The notes: generated by a model from the sequence alone, not told the origin. Shown: positions 13,840-22,156, numbered from the stretch's first letter. The stretch: 22,563 nt of DNA from Mailhella sp. (GCA_020024815.1 JAHHTE010000015.1:1-22563); one strand, 5' to 3'. A program made the numbers and translations.

Positions 13840-14628
13840 ATGAAAAATAGTGTTTTTTTTCGTTATAGTTATACAATAATTATATTGGGAATTATTTGGC
13901 ATATTGGAGCAATATATTTTGGTGAGTTTATTTTACCAAAACCTTTAAATGTGCTTAATTATATGTTTTCTTTTTTGCAAACAAAAGAATATTGGATACA
14001 TGCTTTTTCAAGTTTTTATCGAGTTATTATAGCTCTTTGTATTGCTTTTAGTATTGGTTTTCCTTTAGGAATGTATATGGGATATAAGAAAAAATTTGAT
14101 GTATGTTTTTCTCCTTTTATTTTTCTTACATATCCAATTCCTAAAATTGTTTTTTTACCATTATTTTTTATGTTACTTGGTATAGGTGATGTTTCAAGAA
14201 TTTTATTAATATCGTTAACAGTATTATACCAAATTTTAGTAGTAACAAGAGCAAGTGTGCTTAGTATTGATAAAAAATATTTTGATTCCTTTAAATCATT
14301 ATTACCTATCTATGAAGAAAATAATAAAAAAAGAAGACATTTTCGAAAAGAAAAACTTTTTCATTTACTTATCCCTGCTTCTTTACCATCAGCATTAACA
14401 GCGTTAAAAATAGCGTCAGGAACTGCCATTGCCGTTTTATTTATGGCAGAATCTTTTGCCACACAAGAAGGTTTAGGGTTTTTAATTATGGATTCATGGG
14501 GTAGAGGAGATACATTACCAATGTTTAGTGGTATTTTATCTCTTTGTTTTTTTGGAATTATTTTATATGAATTTTGTAATTTATTAGAACATTATTTTTG
14601 CAAATGGACTTTTGTTTTAACAAAATAA
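13840..14628 (+). CDS. ABC importer permease (SsuC/TauC-like)
   Basis: This is the inner-membrane permease subunit, 262 residues with about six hydrophobic segments (near 11-30, 60-80, 90-114, 118-137, 190-206, 228-246). The binding-protein-dependent transport fold is recognised from PKPLNVLNYM (34-43), TYPIPKIVFLPLFFMLLGIGD (about 97-117, in part) and the cytoplasmic coupling region ending LIPASLPSALTALKIASGTA. The loop before LIPASLPS is odd: the usual ...LGAS-x-x-x-x-F-x-x-V... pattern is replaced by a longer, very basic stretch, LPIYEENNKKRRHFRKEK (155-172). The ATG is 2 bp after the ATPase stop with no separate ribosome-binding site. It most likely works as a homodimer with the preceding ATPase and receptor. 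Confidence 0.9.
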   Translation: MKNSVFFRYSYTIIILGIIWHIGAIYFGEFILPKPLNVLNYMFSFLQTKEYWIHAFSSFYRVIIALCIAFSIGFPLGMYMGYKKKFDVCFSPFIFLTYPIPKIVFLPLFFMLLGIGDVSRILLISLTVLYQILVVTRASVLSIDKKYFDSFKSLLPIYEENNKKRRHFRKEKLFHLLIPASLPSALTALKIASGTAIAVLFMAESFATQEGLGFLIMDSWGRGDTLPMFSGILSLCFFGIILYEFCNLLEHYFCKWTFVLTK

Positions 14629-14635
14629 TTTTATT

Positions 14636-14655
14636 TGTGTTTTTTTCTAAACACA
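14636..14655 (+). terminator. Weak hairpin after the importer operon
   Basis: TGTGTTT and AAACACA form a 7-bp stem with a 6-nt T-rich loop, followed by only TTTAT. It is a marginal terminator between the permease and the zinc-ribbon gene. Confidence 0.3.
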
Positions 14656-14694
14656 TTTATACTACATTTTAAATTTATATGTGAGGTTATATTA

Positions 14695-15228
14695 ATGGCT
14701 GCTGCTGGTGATAGAATTAATGCTCGTTGTACACGATGCAAGGATATGACAGGACATATTGTTGTTGCTATAATGAATGGAGAAATTGCTAAAGTTGAAT
14801 GTTGTGCTTGTAAAAGCGTACATAAATATCACGAGCCAGCGAAGAAAAAAGAAGTTGTTGAAGCTAAAACTGTTCGTGTAAGAGCAGGAGAAGAGCGATC
14901 TGTTGCTGTACAAGAAAGCAAACAACGTGCTAAACGTATGAATGAAGTTAAAGAACCTACGGTAAAAGCTGTAAAAAAAGTAAGTAGCACAAAATCAGAA
15001 AAAGCAAATATAAAACAATTAGAAGATATGCAAGCTATATGGAAAGATAGAATGGTAAGTTATTCTAATAATGCTAAAACATATAGCATGGACATAACAT
15101 TAACAAGAGATGAATTTGTTGAACACCCTGTTTTTGGTGTAGGTTTTGTTATTGAATTATATCCACCAAATAAAGCAGATATATTATTTTCTGAAGGATT
15201 AAAATCTTTACGCTGTATTTGTTCATAG
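14695..15228 (+). CDS. Zinc-ribbon protein with C-terminal FGxGxV (Tudor-like) domain
   Basis: This is a conserved-looking protein of unknown function, 177 residues. The N-terminus carries a zinc ribbon: C12-x2-C15 and C36-x2-C39, with an extra Cys at 37. A long Lys/Glu/Val-rich linker (about 48-125) is probably disordered. The C-terminus has the pattern FVEHPVFGVGFVIELYPPNK followed by ADILFSEGLKSLRC, a small beta-barrel signature (F-x2-HP-x-FG-x-G-x-V ... F-x-x-G-x-x-x-L) that resembles Tudor-like tails of some helicases and bacterial regulators. The ATG at 14695 has GAGG eight bases upstream; an in-frame ATG at 14635 only adds a hydrophobic stretch encoded across the terminator. Nucleic-acid binding is a fair guess from ribbon, basic linker and barrel, but is inference. 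Confidence 0.82.
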   Translation: MAAAGDRINARCTRCKDMTGHIVVAIMNGEIAKVECCACKSVHKYHEPAKKKEVVEAKTVRVRAGEERSVAVQESKQRAKRMNEVKEPTVKAVKKVSSTKSEKANIKQLEDMQAIWKDRMVSYSNNAKTYSMDITLTRDEFVEHPVFGVGFVIELYPPNKADILFSEGLKSLRCICS

Positions 15229-15233
15229 AAAAG

Positions 15234-15261
15234 TTGACGCAAGTTATATATAGTGTATATT
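15234..15261 (+). promoter_or_regulatory. Putative sigma70-type promoter for yggT
   Basis: TTGACG (15234-15239) and TATATT (15256-15261) are separated by 16 bp, five of six consensus bases in each box. Initiation near 15268 leaves a leader of about 20 nt with GGAG. Confidence 0.55.
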
Positions 15262-15287
15262 GTTAATTAAAATTATACGGAGTTATA

Positions 15288-15593
15288 ATGTTTGTGATTG
15301 GTAATATCTTATTAACAGTAGGACAAATTTTAGGTTCACTTATTACAATTTATTCTTTTGTAGTTTTTGTATCTTGTATTTTATCATGGGTAAATGCTGA
15401 TCCATATAATCCTATTGTACGTGTTATAACAGGTTTAACAGAGCCTGTATTATATAGAATACGAAAATGGTTTCCATTTGTTATGATTGGTGGATTGGAT
15501 TTATCTCCAATTTTATTAATCATTGGTTTACAGTTATTTGATGGTATAGTAATTGGTAGCCTTTATGATTTAGCAATTTCATTAAAGGTATAA
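15288..15593 (+). CDS. YggT-family integral membrane protein
   Basis: This 101-residue protein has two hydrophobic segments (about 4-35 and 66-92) flanking the YggT hallmark SWVNADPYNPIVR and LTEPVLYRIRKWFP, then GGLDLSPILLIIGLQ. The family is widespread in the inner membrane and has been linked to osmotic tolerance, cell division placement and plastid thylakoid organisation; its molecular role is unsettled. The ATG has GGAG six bases upstream and its own promoter. It is followed after 22 bp by the DUF465 gene, and the strong terminator behind that gene closes the two-gene unit. Confidence 0.92.
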   Translation: MFVIGNILLTVGQILGSLITIYSFVVFVSCILSWVNADPYNPIVRVITGLTEPVLYRIRKWFPFVMIGGLDLSPILLIIGLQLFDGIVIGSLYDLAISLKV

Positions 15594-15615
15594 CCCTTTA
15601 ACCAAGGAGTATGCT

Positions 15616-15840
15616 ATGCAAACAGAAGAACTTTTAGCAATAGAAGAACTCGCTAAAAGCGATCCTCAAGTTAATGAACTATGGGAAAAACACACAACAT
15701 TAAAGAAAATAGTTCAAAAATTAGAAGCAAAAGCTTATCATTCTCCCCAAGATGAAATGGATCTAAAAATTTACAAAAAAGAAAAATTAGAAGTAAAAAC
15801 ACTTTTGTTAAAATTAGTTGAAGCTAAAGCTGAAATTTAA
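15616..15840 (+). CDS. DUF465 (YdcH-like) small coiled-coil protein
   Basis: This 74-residue, highly charged, all-helical protein fits the DUF465 family: an amphipathic first helix ending in DPQVNELWEKHTTLKKIVQKLE, a turn (YHSPQDEMD) and a second helix built on LKIYKKEKLEVKTLLLKLVE, matching the family pattern LKKEKLxLKDE. It probably forms a helical hairpin or coiled coil in the cytoplasm. GGAG lies six bases ahead of the ATG. It is paired with yggT and followed by a strong terminator. No biochemical function is established for the family. Confidence 0.88.
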   Translation: MQTEELLAIEELAKSDPQVNELWEKHTTLKKIVQKLEAKAYHSPQDEMDLKIYKKEKLEVKTLLLKLVEAKAEI

Positions 15841-15874
15841 TAGTATAACAATCTAATAAAATTAGAAAAATTGT

Positions 15875-15907
15875 AAAAAACAACACTTAAAAAAAGTGTT
15901 GTTTTTT
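15875..15907 (+). terminator. Strong intrinsic terminator after DUF465
   Basis: AAAAAACAACACTT and AAGTGTTGTTTTTT form a 14-bp perfect stem with an A5 loop, and the right arm ends in a T-run. It separates yggT-DUF465 from the ilvBN run and could also work on the opposite strand. Confidence 0.88.
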
Positions 15908-15928
15908 GTTATATTTTAAGCATATAAT
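15899..15928 (+). promoter_or_regulatory. Putative promoter for ilvB-ilvN-recO-glyQ-glyS
   Basis: A perfect TATAAT (15923-15928) has a modest TTGTTT (15899-15904) 18 bp upstream, inside the terminator stem. The leader to ilvB is only about 45 nt, and I see no leader peptide or T-box, so no attenuation of the E. coli ilv type is apparent. Confidence 0.42.
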
Positions 15929-15979
15929 ACTTTGTATTATTCACATAAGTGAAAGAATTTTAATGGTAGAGGTAAGTAT

Positions 15980-17680
15980 ATGGAAATGACAGGTGCTCAA
16001 ATATTAATGGAATGTTTGAAACGAGAAGGTGTAGACGTAGTTTTTGGTTATCCTGGAGGAGCTGTCCTAGACCTTTACCATGAAATTACAAATCACCCAC
16101 AAATAAAACATATTCTTGTTCGACATGAACAAGGTGCAGCTCATGCTGCTGATGGATATGCAAGAGCTTCTGGTAAAGTAGGCGTATGCATAGCAACCAG
16201 TGGACCTGGTGCAACAAATACGGTAACAGGATTGGCAACTGCGTATGCTGATTCTATTCCTATGGTTTGTATTACAGGGCAAGTACATACGCATTTAATT
16301 GGTAATGATGCGTTCCAAGAAGTTGATATTGTAGGTATTACACGTCCTTGTACAAAACATAATTATTTAGTAAAAGACCTTTCTCAACTTACAAGAATTA
16401 TACGAGAAGCTTTTCATTTAGCAAGATCAGGAAGACCTGGTCCTGTTCTTGTTGATTTTCCAAAAGATTTAATGACTAAAAAAGTTGAATTTGTATGGCC
16501 TGAAGAAGTTCATATGCGTACATATAACCCAACGTATAAGCCTAATTTAAATCAATTACGCCGTGTTGCAGATTTAATTTTTGAATCAAATAGTCCTGTT
16601 GTTATTGCTGGAGGGGGTGTAATCTCATCAAATACATCTGAACTTTTAACAGAATTTATTGAAACATATAAAATTCCTGCCACAGCAACACTTATGGGAC
16701 TTGGAGCTGTATCCACAGAAAATCCACTTTATATTGGTATGCTTGGTATGCATGGAACGTATACAGCTAATAAAGCGATTAATAATGCAGATTTAATTAT
16801 TGCTATTGGTTGTCGTTTTGATGACCGTGTAACAGGTCGTCTTGATAAGTTTGGTAAAAAAGCCAAAATAGTACATATTGATATTGACCCAACATCTATT
16901 AGAAAAAATGTTGAAGTAGATGTTCCAGTTGTTGGGCATATTTTACCAGCATTACAAGAGCTTAAAGAAATTTTAGCAAGTAAAGTGGAAGCAAATCCAA
17001 TTAATTTTAAAGAAAAACATCAATCTTGGCTTGATGTTCTTTATGGCTGGAGAAAAGCTCACCCACTTTATTATCTTGCACAAAAAGATGCTTTGCGTCC
17101 ACAACAAATATTGGAAGCTGTTCGACATATTTTAAATGATGAATACATTATTACAACTGAAGTTGGACAAAATCAAATGTGGGCAGCACAATTTTTAGCA
17201 TTTAAAAAACCAAGAACACTTATCACTTCTGGTGGATTGGGAACAATGGGATATGGCTTGCCTGCTGCTATTGGAGCACAAATTGCTTATCCTGATAAAA
17301 CAGTTATTGATGTAGCTGGTGATGGATCAATTCAAATGAATATCCAAGAGCTTATGACTGCTGTTGCAAATGATTTACCTATAAAAATTTTGATTTTGAA
17401 TAATAAATACTTAGGTATGGTTCGCCAATGGCAAGAATTTTTCTATGAAAAAAATTATAGTTATACAGATATGATGGCACAACCTGATTTTGTTAAATTA
17501 GCAGAATCTTATGGAGCAGAAGGTTATAGAATTACAAGTAAAGAAGAACTTTCAACAATTTTACCACAAGCTCTTTCTTCTAAAAAAGCAGCAATTATTG
17601 ATATAATGGTTGAAAGAGAAGAAAATGTTTACCCAATGGTTCCTGCTGGTGCAGCCCTTGATGATATGCTTTTAGTTTAG
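15980..17680 (+). CDS. ilvB: Acetolactate synthase (AHAS) large, catalytic subunit
   Basis: This ThDP- and FAD-dependent enzyme condenses two pyruvates to acetolactate, or pyruvate with 2-ketobutyrate to acetohydroxybutyrate: the first common step of valine, leucine and isoleucine synthesis. The 566 residues are full length. Visible are FGYPGGAVLDLY (22-33), the ThDP-activating glutamate E50 in RHEQGAAHAADGYA, SGPGATN (74-80), and the ThDP-Mg motif GDGS...LNN (447-475) followed by YLGMVRQWQEFFYE, which includes the tryptophan (W484) that lines the herbicide channel in other AHAS enzymes. The ATG has AGAGG seven bases upstream. It is followed after 8 bp by its regulatory subunit. Confidence 0.97.
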   Translation: MEMTGAQILMECLKREGVDVVFGYPGGAVLDLYHEITNHPQIKHILVRHEQGAAHAADGYARASGKVGVCIATSGPGATNTVTGLATAYADSIPMVCITGQVHTHLIGNDAFQEVDIVGITRPCTKHNYLVKDLSQLTRIIREAFHLARSGRPGPVLVDFPKDLMTKKVEFVWPEEVHMRTYNPTYKPNLNQLRRVADLIFESNSPVVIAGGGVISSNTSELLTEFIETYKIPATATLMGLGAVSTENPLYIGMLGMHGTYTANKAINNADLIIAIGCRFDDRVTGRLDKFGKKAKIVHIDIDPTSIRKNVEVDVPVVGHILPALQELKEILASKVEANPINFKEKHQSWLDVLYGWRKAHPLYYLAQKDALRPQQILEAVRHILNDEYIITTEVGQNQMWAAQFLAFKKPRTLITSGGLGTMGYGLPAAIGAQIAYPDKTVIDVAGDGSIQMNIQELMTAVANDLPIKILILNNKYLGMVRQWQEFFYEKNYSYTDMMAQPDFVKLAESYGAEGYRITSKEELSTILPQALSSKKAAIIDIMVEREENVYPMVPAGAALDDMLLV

Positions 17681-17688
17681 GAGATGTT

Positions 17689-18174
17689 ATGCGTAGAGTA
17701 TTATCTATTTTAGTTGAAAATGAACCAGGGGTACTTTCAAGAGTTTCAGGGCTTTTTAGTGGTCGTGGTTTTAATATTGAGTCTTTAAATGTTGCTCCTG
17801 CTATGGAAGAAGGTGTTTCTCACATGACAGTAACAACCTATGGTGATGAGCAAATTGTTGAGCAAATAATTAAACAATTACGTAAGCTTGTTATTGTTAT
17901 TAAGGTTGTTGATTTTGAAGAACATTCACATGTAGAACGGGAGATGATGCTTGTAAAAGTTAATGCAGAAGAAGCAAAACGTGAAGAAATTTTGCGTATT
18001 GTAGATATTTTCCGTTGTAAAGTTATTGATGTTAGTATTAATGAATTTACTATTGAGGCAACTGGTACTTATGATAAATTGCAAGCAATTTTAAATTTAT
18101 TAAGTCGTTTTGGAATTAAGGAAATAGCTCGTACAGGTACTGTCGCTTTAAAACGTGCTATGCAATTAGATTAA
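17689..18174 (+). CDS. ilvN: Acetolactate synthase small, regulatory subunit
   Basis: This regulatory subunit activates IlvB and conveys valine feedback inhibition. At 161 residues it matches the IlvH/IlvN long form. An N-terminal ACT domain (about 1-76) begins MRRVLSILVENEPGVLSRVS, and the residues known to matter for valine binding in E. coli IlvH, N11, G14 and N29, are all conserved, so valine sensitivity is likely (inference by homology). The C-terminal half (about 80-158) is the activating domain found in this family. A GGAG ribosome-binding site precedes the ATG and the gap from ilvB is 8 bp, so the pair is cotranscribed. Confidence 0.96.
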   Translation: MRRVLSILVENEPGVLSRVSGLFSGRGFNIESLNVAPAMEEGVSHMTVTTYGDEQIVEQIIKQLRKLVIVIKVVDFEEHSHVEREMMLVKVNAEEAKREEILRIVDIFRCKVIDVSINEFTIEATGTYDKLQAILNLLSRFGIKEIARTGTVALKRAMQLD

Positions 18175-18183
18175 GAGTATATT

Positions 18184-18930
18184 GTGGAATTTAATGATAG
18201 TGGTATTGTTTTACGAGTTGGTAAATTTCGTGAAACAGATTTATGGGTAAAAATTTTAACCTTACATCATGGTATAATCACGGTTTTTGCTTTTGGTGGT
18301 AGTAAAAGTAGAAGACGTTTTAGTGGTTGCCTTGATAACTATAATTTTATATCTGCAAGAGTTGTAAGTTCTAAAAATGGACAATTTTTAAATTTACAGG
18401 AAACAACTCTTTTAGATCAATATAATGCATTAAGAATAAACTTTAAAAAACAAGGCATGGCTACCAACTGTATTCGATTTGTTGAGGCGTTGGGGGTAAC
18501 TCCTGATGATTCTGAAAAAATCTTTCATTTGACAAAATCCATGCTTTTTTTATTAAATTCAGAAGAAAATGCTCTTCCAATGTTGCCATTATTGTTTCGT
18601 TTACGTATAGTAGCTGAACAGGGATATTTATTAGATCCACATTTTTGTCAGCGGTGTGGAAAAGCATTAAATGATACTTCTGTTTTTTTAGTTTCTGAAG
18701 GGTATTTTACCTGTAAAACTTGTAAGCCACTTGGAAGTATGGGGTTGATAGCCTCAAAAGAAACACTTGACATTCTTGCTAATATTCAAGATTATTCTCC
18801 CGAATACTGGAATTTAAATAATAATGATTCAGCGATTTGGCGTGAACTTGCAAGAATTATAGATTCTCATATCCGTTATCACGTTGGACTTGAATGGAAT
18901 GACGGTAATTTTAGAAGAAGCTTAGCTTAA
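18184..18930 (+). CDS. recO: DNA repair protein RecO
   Basis: RecO works in the RecF pathway, helping load RecA onto SSB-coated single-stranded DNA. The 248-residue product has the N-terminal OB fold (about 1-80: SGIVLRVGKFRETDLWVKIL, then GITVFAFGGSKSRRRFSG-like sequence), a helical core with LPLLFRLRIVAEQGYLLD (134-151), and a four-cysteine zinc site (C155, C158, C177, C180). It begins with GTG at 18184, the first codon of the OB fold, with AGAG six bases upstream. It is 9 bp behind ilvN and 31 bp ahead of glyQ, so it likely shares the ilv-gly transcript. Confidence 0.93.
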   Translation: MEFNDSGIVLRVGKFRETDLWVKILTLHHGIITVFAFGGSKSRRRFSGCLDNYNFISARVVSSKNGQFLNLQETTLLDQYNALRINFKKQGMATNCIRFVEALGVTPDDSEKIFHLTKSMLFLLNSEENALPMLPLLFRLRIVAEQGYLLDPHFCQRCGKALNDTSVFLVSEGYFTCKTCKPLGSMGLIASKETLDILANIQDYSPEYWNLNNNDSAIWRELARIIDSHIRYHVGLEWNDGNFRRSLA

Positions 18931-18961
18931 TTGGATTTTGCTTAGATCGTAGGAGAGAAGT

Positions 18962-19840
18962 ATGAATTTTCAAGATGTTATTTTAACATTACAAAATTAT
19001 TGGGCTAAACAAGGTTGTGCTGTGGTGCAACCTATGGATATTGAATGTGGTGCAGGAACTTTTAACCCCTCAACTTTTTTAAGAGTATTAGGTCCTGAAC
19101 CTTGGAAAGCTGCTTATGTTGAACCTTCTCGCCGTCCCACTGATGGGCGTTATGGGGATAATCCAAACCGTTTACAGCACTATTTTCAGTTCCAAGTAAT
19201 TATGAAGCCTTCTCCTAAAAATATTCAAGAATTATATCTTGGAAGTTTGAAAGCATTAAATCTTGATCCAACTAAACATGATATTCGTTTTGTTGAAGAT
19301 GACTGGGAAAGCCCAACATTAGGAGCTTGGGGACTTGGTTGGGAAGTATGGCTTAATGGTATGGAAGTAACACAATTTACGTACTTCCAACAAGTAGGGG
19401 GTATTGATTTACACCCTGTTAGTGTTGAAATTACCTATGGTCTTGAACGCCTTACTATGTATTTGCAAGATAAAGATAATGTATATGATATTATGTGGAA
19501 TGACCATGTAACATATGGTCAAGTATATCATCAAAACGAAGTTGAGCAATCACGTTATAATTTTGAAGAAAGTAATGCTGAAATGCATTTACAACATTTT
19601 AATGATTTTGAAAAAGAATGTAATAAACTTATTGAATGTGGATTGCCTTTACCTGCCTATGATTATTGTATGAAATGTTCACATACATTTAATTTACTTG
19701 ATGCACGAAATGCAATTTCTATTACAGAAAGAGCTGGATATATTGGTAGAGTAAGAGCATTAGCTTCTGGTATTTCTCGTCTTTATGTAGAACAAAGAAA
19801 AGCGTTAAATTATCCATTACTTAATAAAATTAATAAGTAG
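18962..19840 (+). CDS. glyQ: Glycyl-tRNA synthetase alpha subunit
   Basis: This is the catalytic subunit of the bacterial alpha2-beta2 glycyl-tRNA synthetase, a class II enzyme that forms glycyl-adenylate. The 292 residues are typical. Landmarks are NFQDVILTLQNYWAKQGC at the N-terminus, PMDIECGAGTFNPSTFLR (24-41), class II motif 2 around RRPTDGRYGDNPNRLQHYFQ (57-76), DDWESPTLGAWGLGWEVW (113-130) and motif 3 EITYGLERL (156-164). The start is preceded by GGAGAG. The beta subunit follows after 12 bp. Confidence 0.97.
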   Translation: MNFQDVILTLQNYWAKQGCAVVQPMDIECGAGTFNPSTFLRVLGPEPWKAAYVEPSRRPTDGRYGDNPNRLQHYFQFQVIMKPSPKNIQELYLGSLKALNLDPTKHDIRFVEDDWESPTLGAWGLGWEVWLNGMEVTQFTYFQQVGGIDLHPVSVEITYGLERLTMYLQDKDNVYDIMWNDHVTYGQVYHQNEVEQSRYNFEESNAEMHLQHFNDFEKECNKLIECGLPLPAYDYCMKCSHTFNLLDARNAISITERAGYIGRVRALASGISRLYVEQRKALNYPLLNKINK

Positions 19841-19852
19841 TTAGGGGAATAT

Positions 19853-21982
19853 ATGAGTCATTTTGTTTTAGAAATTGGTACAGAGGAAATTCCTGCTCGC
19901 TTTTTAACATCAACAGAAAATGAGCTTGTACAACGTTTTACTACTTTATTAAACGAAAGTCGTTTGGGTTTTGATAAAATTGAAGCACATAGTACCCCAA
20001 GACGTGCTATTTTACATGTTTTTGGTTTAGAAAAAGTTCAACCTTTACATGAAGAATTGGTTATGGGGCCTGCTGTTTCCATTGCTTTTGATAAAGAAGG
20101 AAAACTTACAAAAGCAGGGCAAGGTTTTATTCGTGGTCAAGGTGCTAGCGAAGAAAATATTATTCGTAAAACAACTGAAAAAGGTGAATATATTGCAGTT
20201 AATAAGCAAACAGGTGGAAAGACTGCTGAAGCTGTTTTAAAAGAAATTTGCCCTCAAATTATTAGTGCATTACCTTTTCCAAAACGTATGCGTTGGGGAG
20301 AAGAAACTTTTGCTTATGCTCGTCCTTTGCAATGGATTTTAGCATTATTTGATAATTTACCTATTACTTTTACTGTTGGAGATATTACTTCTTCCAATCA
20401 AACCTTTGGACATAGAATTCATGGAGCAGGACCTTTTGTTGTAGGAAGTGCTGATGATTTAGAAGATATTTTAGCTGCACAGTCTAAAATTGTTTGTGAT
20501 GCACAAAAACGCCGTGATATTATTGTTGATAAAGGAAATATGCTTGCAGCCGAATTAAAAGAAGGTGCAAGAATTATTTGGGAAGATGAATTGCTTGATG
20601 AAGTTCAAGGTTTAGTTGAAATTCCCGTTCCTCTTATTTGTAGTTTTGACGAAAGTTTCCTTGAATTACCAAAAGAAGTTATTTTAACAACTATTGAACA
20701 CCACCAAAAATGTTTTGGTATTCAAGATTCATCAAGAAAATTATTACCAAAATTTTTAACTGTTTTAAATGTTGAACCTGAAAATATTGAAGTTGTTCGT
20801 GAAGGTTGGGAAAGAGTAGTTCGAGCTAGATTAGAAGATGCTCGTTTTTATTGGAAAGAAGACCTTAAAGATGGCTTTGAAAAATGGGTAGAAATGCTTG
20901 ACCATGTTATTTTCTTAGGACCTTTAGGTTCTATGGGCGATAAGAGTCGTAGACTTGAACAACTTTGTGGTTGGCTTGGTGAAAAAGTTGATTTACGTGG
21001 TGGAGACCATTTAGACAATGGTGTACTTTTAGCACAAAGAGCAGGACGCTGGTGCAAAGCTGATCTTATGTCAAAAATGGTTGGTGAATTTGATACATTA
21101 CAAGGGGTGATGGGCAGTATCTATGCTTTAAAAGATGGTTGGGAACCACCTTTTGCTATGGCTTTACGTGAGCAATATTTGCCAACTGGACCTGATAGTA
21201 TGTTACCTATGAGTGATTTAGGTGCTTGCGTTTCTTTAGCTGATAAACTTGATACTTTAGTGGGTTGCTTTGGTTTAGGAAATATTCCAACAGGTACTGC
21301 TGATCCTTATGCTTTACGCCGTGCAACTTTAGGTATTTCAAGAATTTTACTAGAATTTGGTTATGAAATTCCTTTATCTGAATTATTTGAAAAAGCATAT
21401 TCTTACTATGCACCTGACATTAAATGGAAATTAAGCAAAGAAGAGACCTTAGAAAAACTTTTAGAATTTTGTAATGCTCGTTTAAAACACTATTTTGTTG
21501 GTGAAGGTTCTGAAACATTAGTTGTTGATGCTGTTATGAATGGCAAAAATATTGATGGAAAATTAGAATCTGACTTTGTATGGGCAACAGAAAAACGTTT
21601 AAATGCATTGAAATCTTTTATGACTAAAGATGACTTTACAAACAATGCTCAAACATTAAAACGTATGACAAATATTTTAGCAAAAGCAGAAAATAAACTT
21701 TCTGGTATTTATCAAGCTGAATTATTTGAAAATGATGCTGAAAAAGCTCTTGCTACTGCTATTGATAAATTTGTAGATACTTTTGAAGCAAAATTTAATA
21801 CTCATGGTTATATAGAAATTATGAATAGCGTTGCAGAGCTTCGTCCTTTGATTGATGCATTTTTTGAAAATGTTATGGTTATGGCTGAAGATAAAAAAGT
21901 TCGTGAAAATCGTATGAATATGCTTTATGCCTTAATGAGTCGTATAGGAAGAATTGCAGATTTTGCTAATTTACAAATATAA
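19853..21982 (+). CDS. glyS: Glycyl-tRNA synthetase beta subunit
   Basis: This is the tRNA-recognition subunit partnering GlyQ. The 709-residue product is full length for the family (about 690). It opens with the diagnostic LEIGTEEIPARFL (6-18), followed by TPRRAILHV and MGPAVSIAFD near the N-terminus, TTIEHHQKCFGI and LTVLNVEPEN in the middle, CKADLMSKMVGEFDTLQGVM and DKLDTLVGCFGLGNIPTGTADPYALRRA (part of the HD-like core), and an anticodon-binding DALR-type C-terminus with KRLNALKSF and NRMNMLYALMSRIGRIADFA. The ATG has AGGGGA eight bases upstream. It closes the ilvB-ilvN-recO-glyQ-glyS run; repeat copy C lies 34 bp beyond its stop. Confidence 0.97.
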   Translation: MSHFVLEIGTEEIPARFLTSTENELVQRFTTLLNESRLGFDKIEAHSTPRRAILHVFGLEKVQPLHEELVMGPAVSIAFDKEGKLTKAGQGFIRGQGASEENIIRKTTEKGEYIAVNKQTGGKTAEAVLKEICPQIISALPFPKRMRWGEETFAYARPLQWILALFDNLPITFTVGDITSSNQTFGHRIHGAGPFVVGSADDLEDILAAQSKIVCDAQKRRDIIVDKGNMLAAELKEGARIIWEDELLDEVQGLVEIPVPLICSFDESFLELPKEVILTTIEHHQKCFGIQDSSRKLLPKFLTVLNVEPENIEVVREGWERVVRARLEDARFYWKEDLKDGFEKWVEMLDHVIFLGPLGSMGDKSRRLEQLCGWLGEKVDLRGGDHLDNGVLLAQRAGRWCKADLMSKMVGEFDTLQGVMGSIYALKDGWEPPFAMALREQYLPTGPDSMLPMSDLGACVSLADKLDTLVGCFGLGNIPTGTADPYALRRATLGISRILLEFGYEIPLSELFEKAYSYYAPDIKWKLSKEETLEKLLEFCNARLKHYFVGEGSETLVVDAVMNGKNIDGKLESDFVWATEKRLNALKSFMTKDDFTNNAQTLKRMTNILAKAENKLSGIYQAELFENDAEKALATAIDKFVDTFEAKFNTHGYIEIMNSVAELRPLIDAFFENVMVMAEDKKVRENRMNMLYALMSRIGRIADFANLQI

Positions 21983-22016
21983 TTTTGAAATTGTTAAGTG
22001 TATTTTTAAATAGTTT

Positions 22017-22077
22017 TTTGAGAGGAGAACTTTTGAAAAAGTTCCTCTCTCAAACTTTTCCCTCAAAATTTTTTAAT
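22017..22077 (-). repeat. Dispersed hairpin repeat, copy C (inverted)
   Basis: On the minus strand this reads ATTAAAAAATTTTGAGGG then the hairpin GAGAGAGGAAC / GTTCTCCTCTC with one wobble and one mismatch, the same order of parts as copies A and B. It follows glyS and could aid 3-prime end formation. The surrounding 263-bp gap to rpsT is otherwise AT-rich apart from the promoter below. Confidence 0.8.
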
Positions 22078-22156
22078 CCAAAAGTTTTTTGCATAGGTTT
22101 TTGTTTCTCTAATTTGTTAAAAATAAGTATAAATAAAAAATATCAAGGTAATTTAC

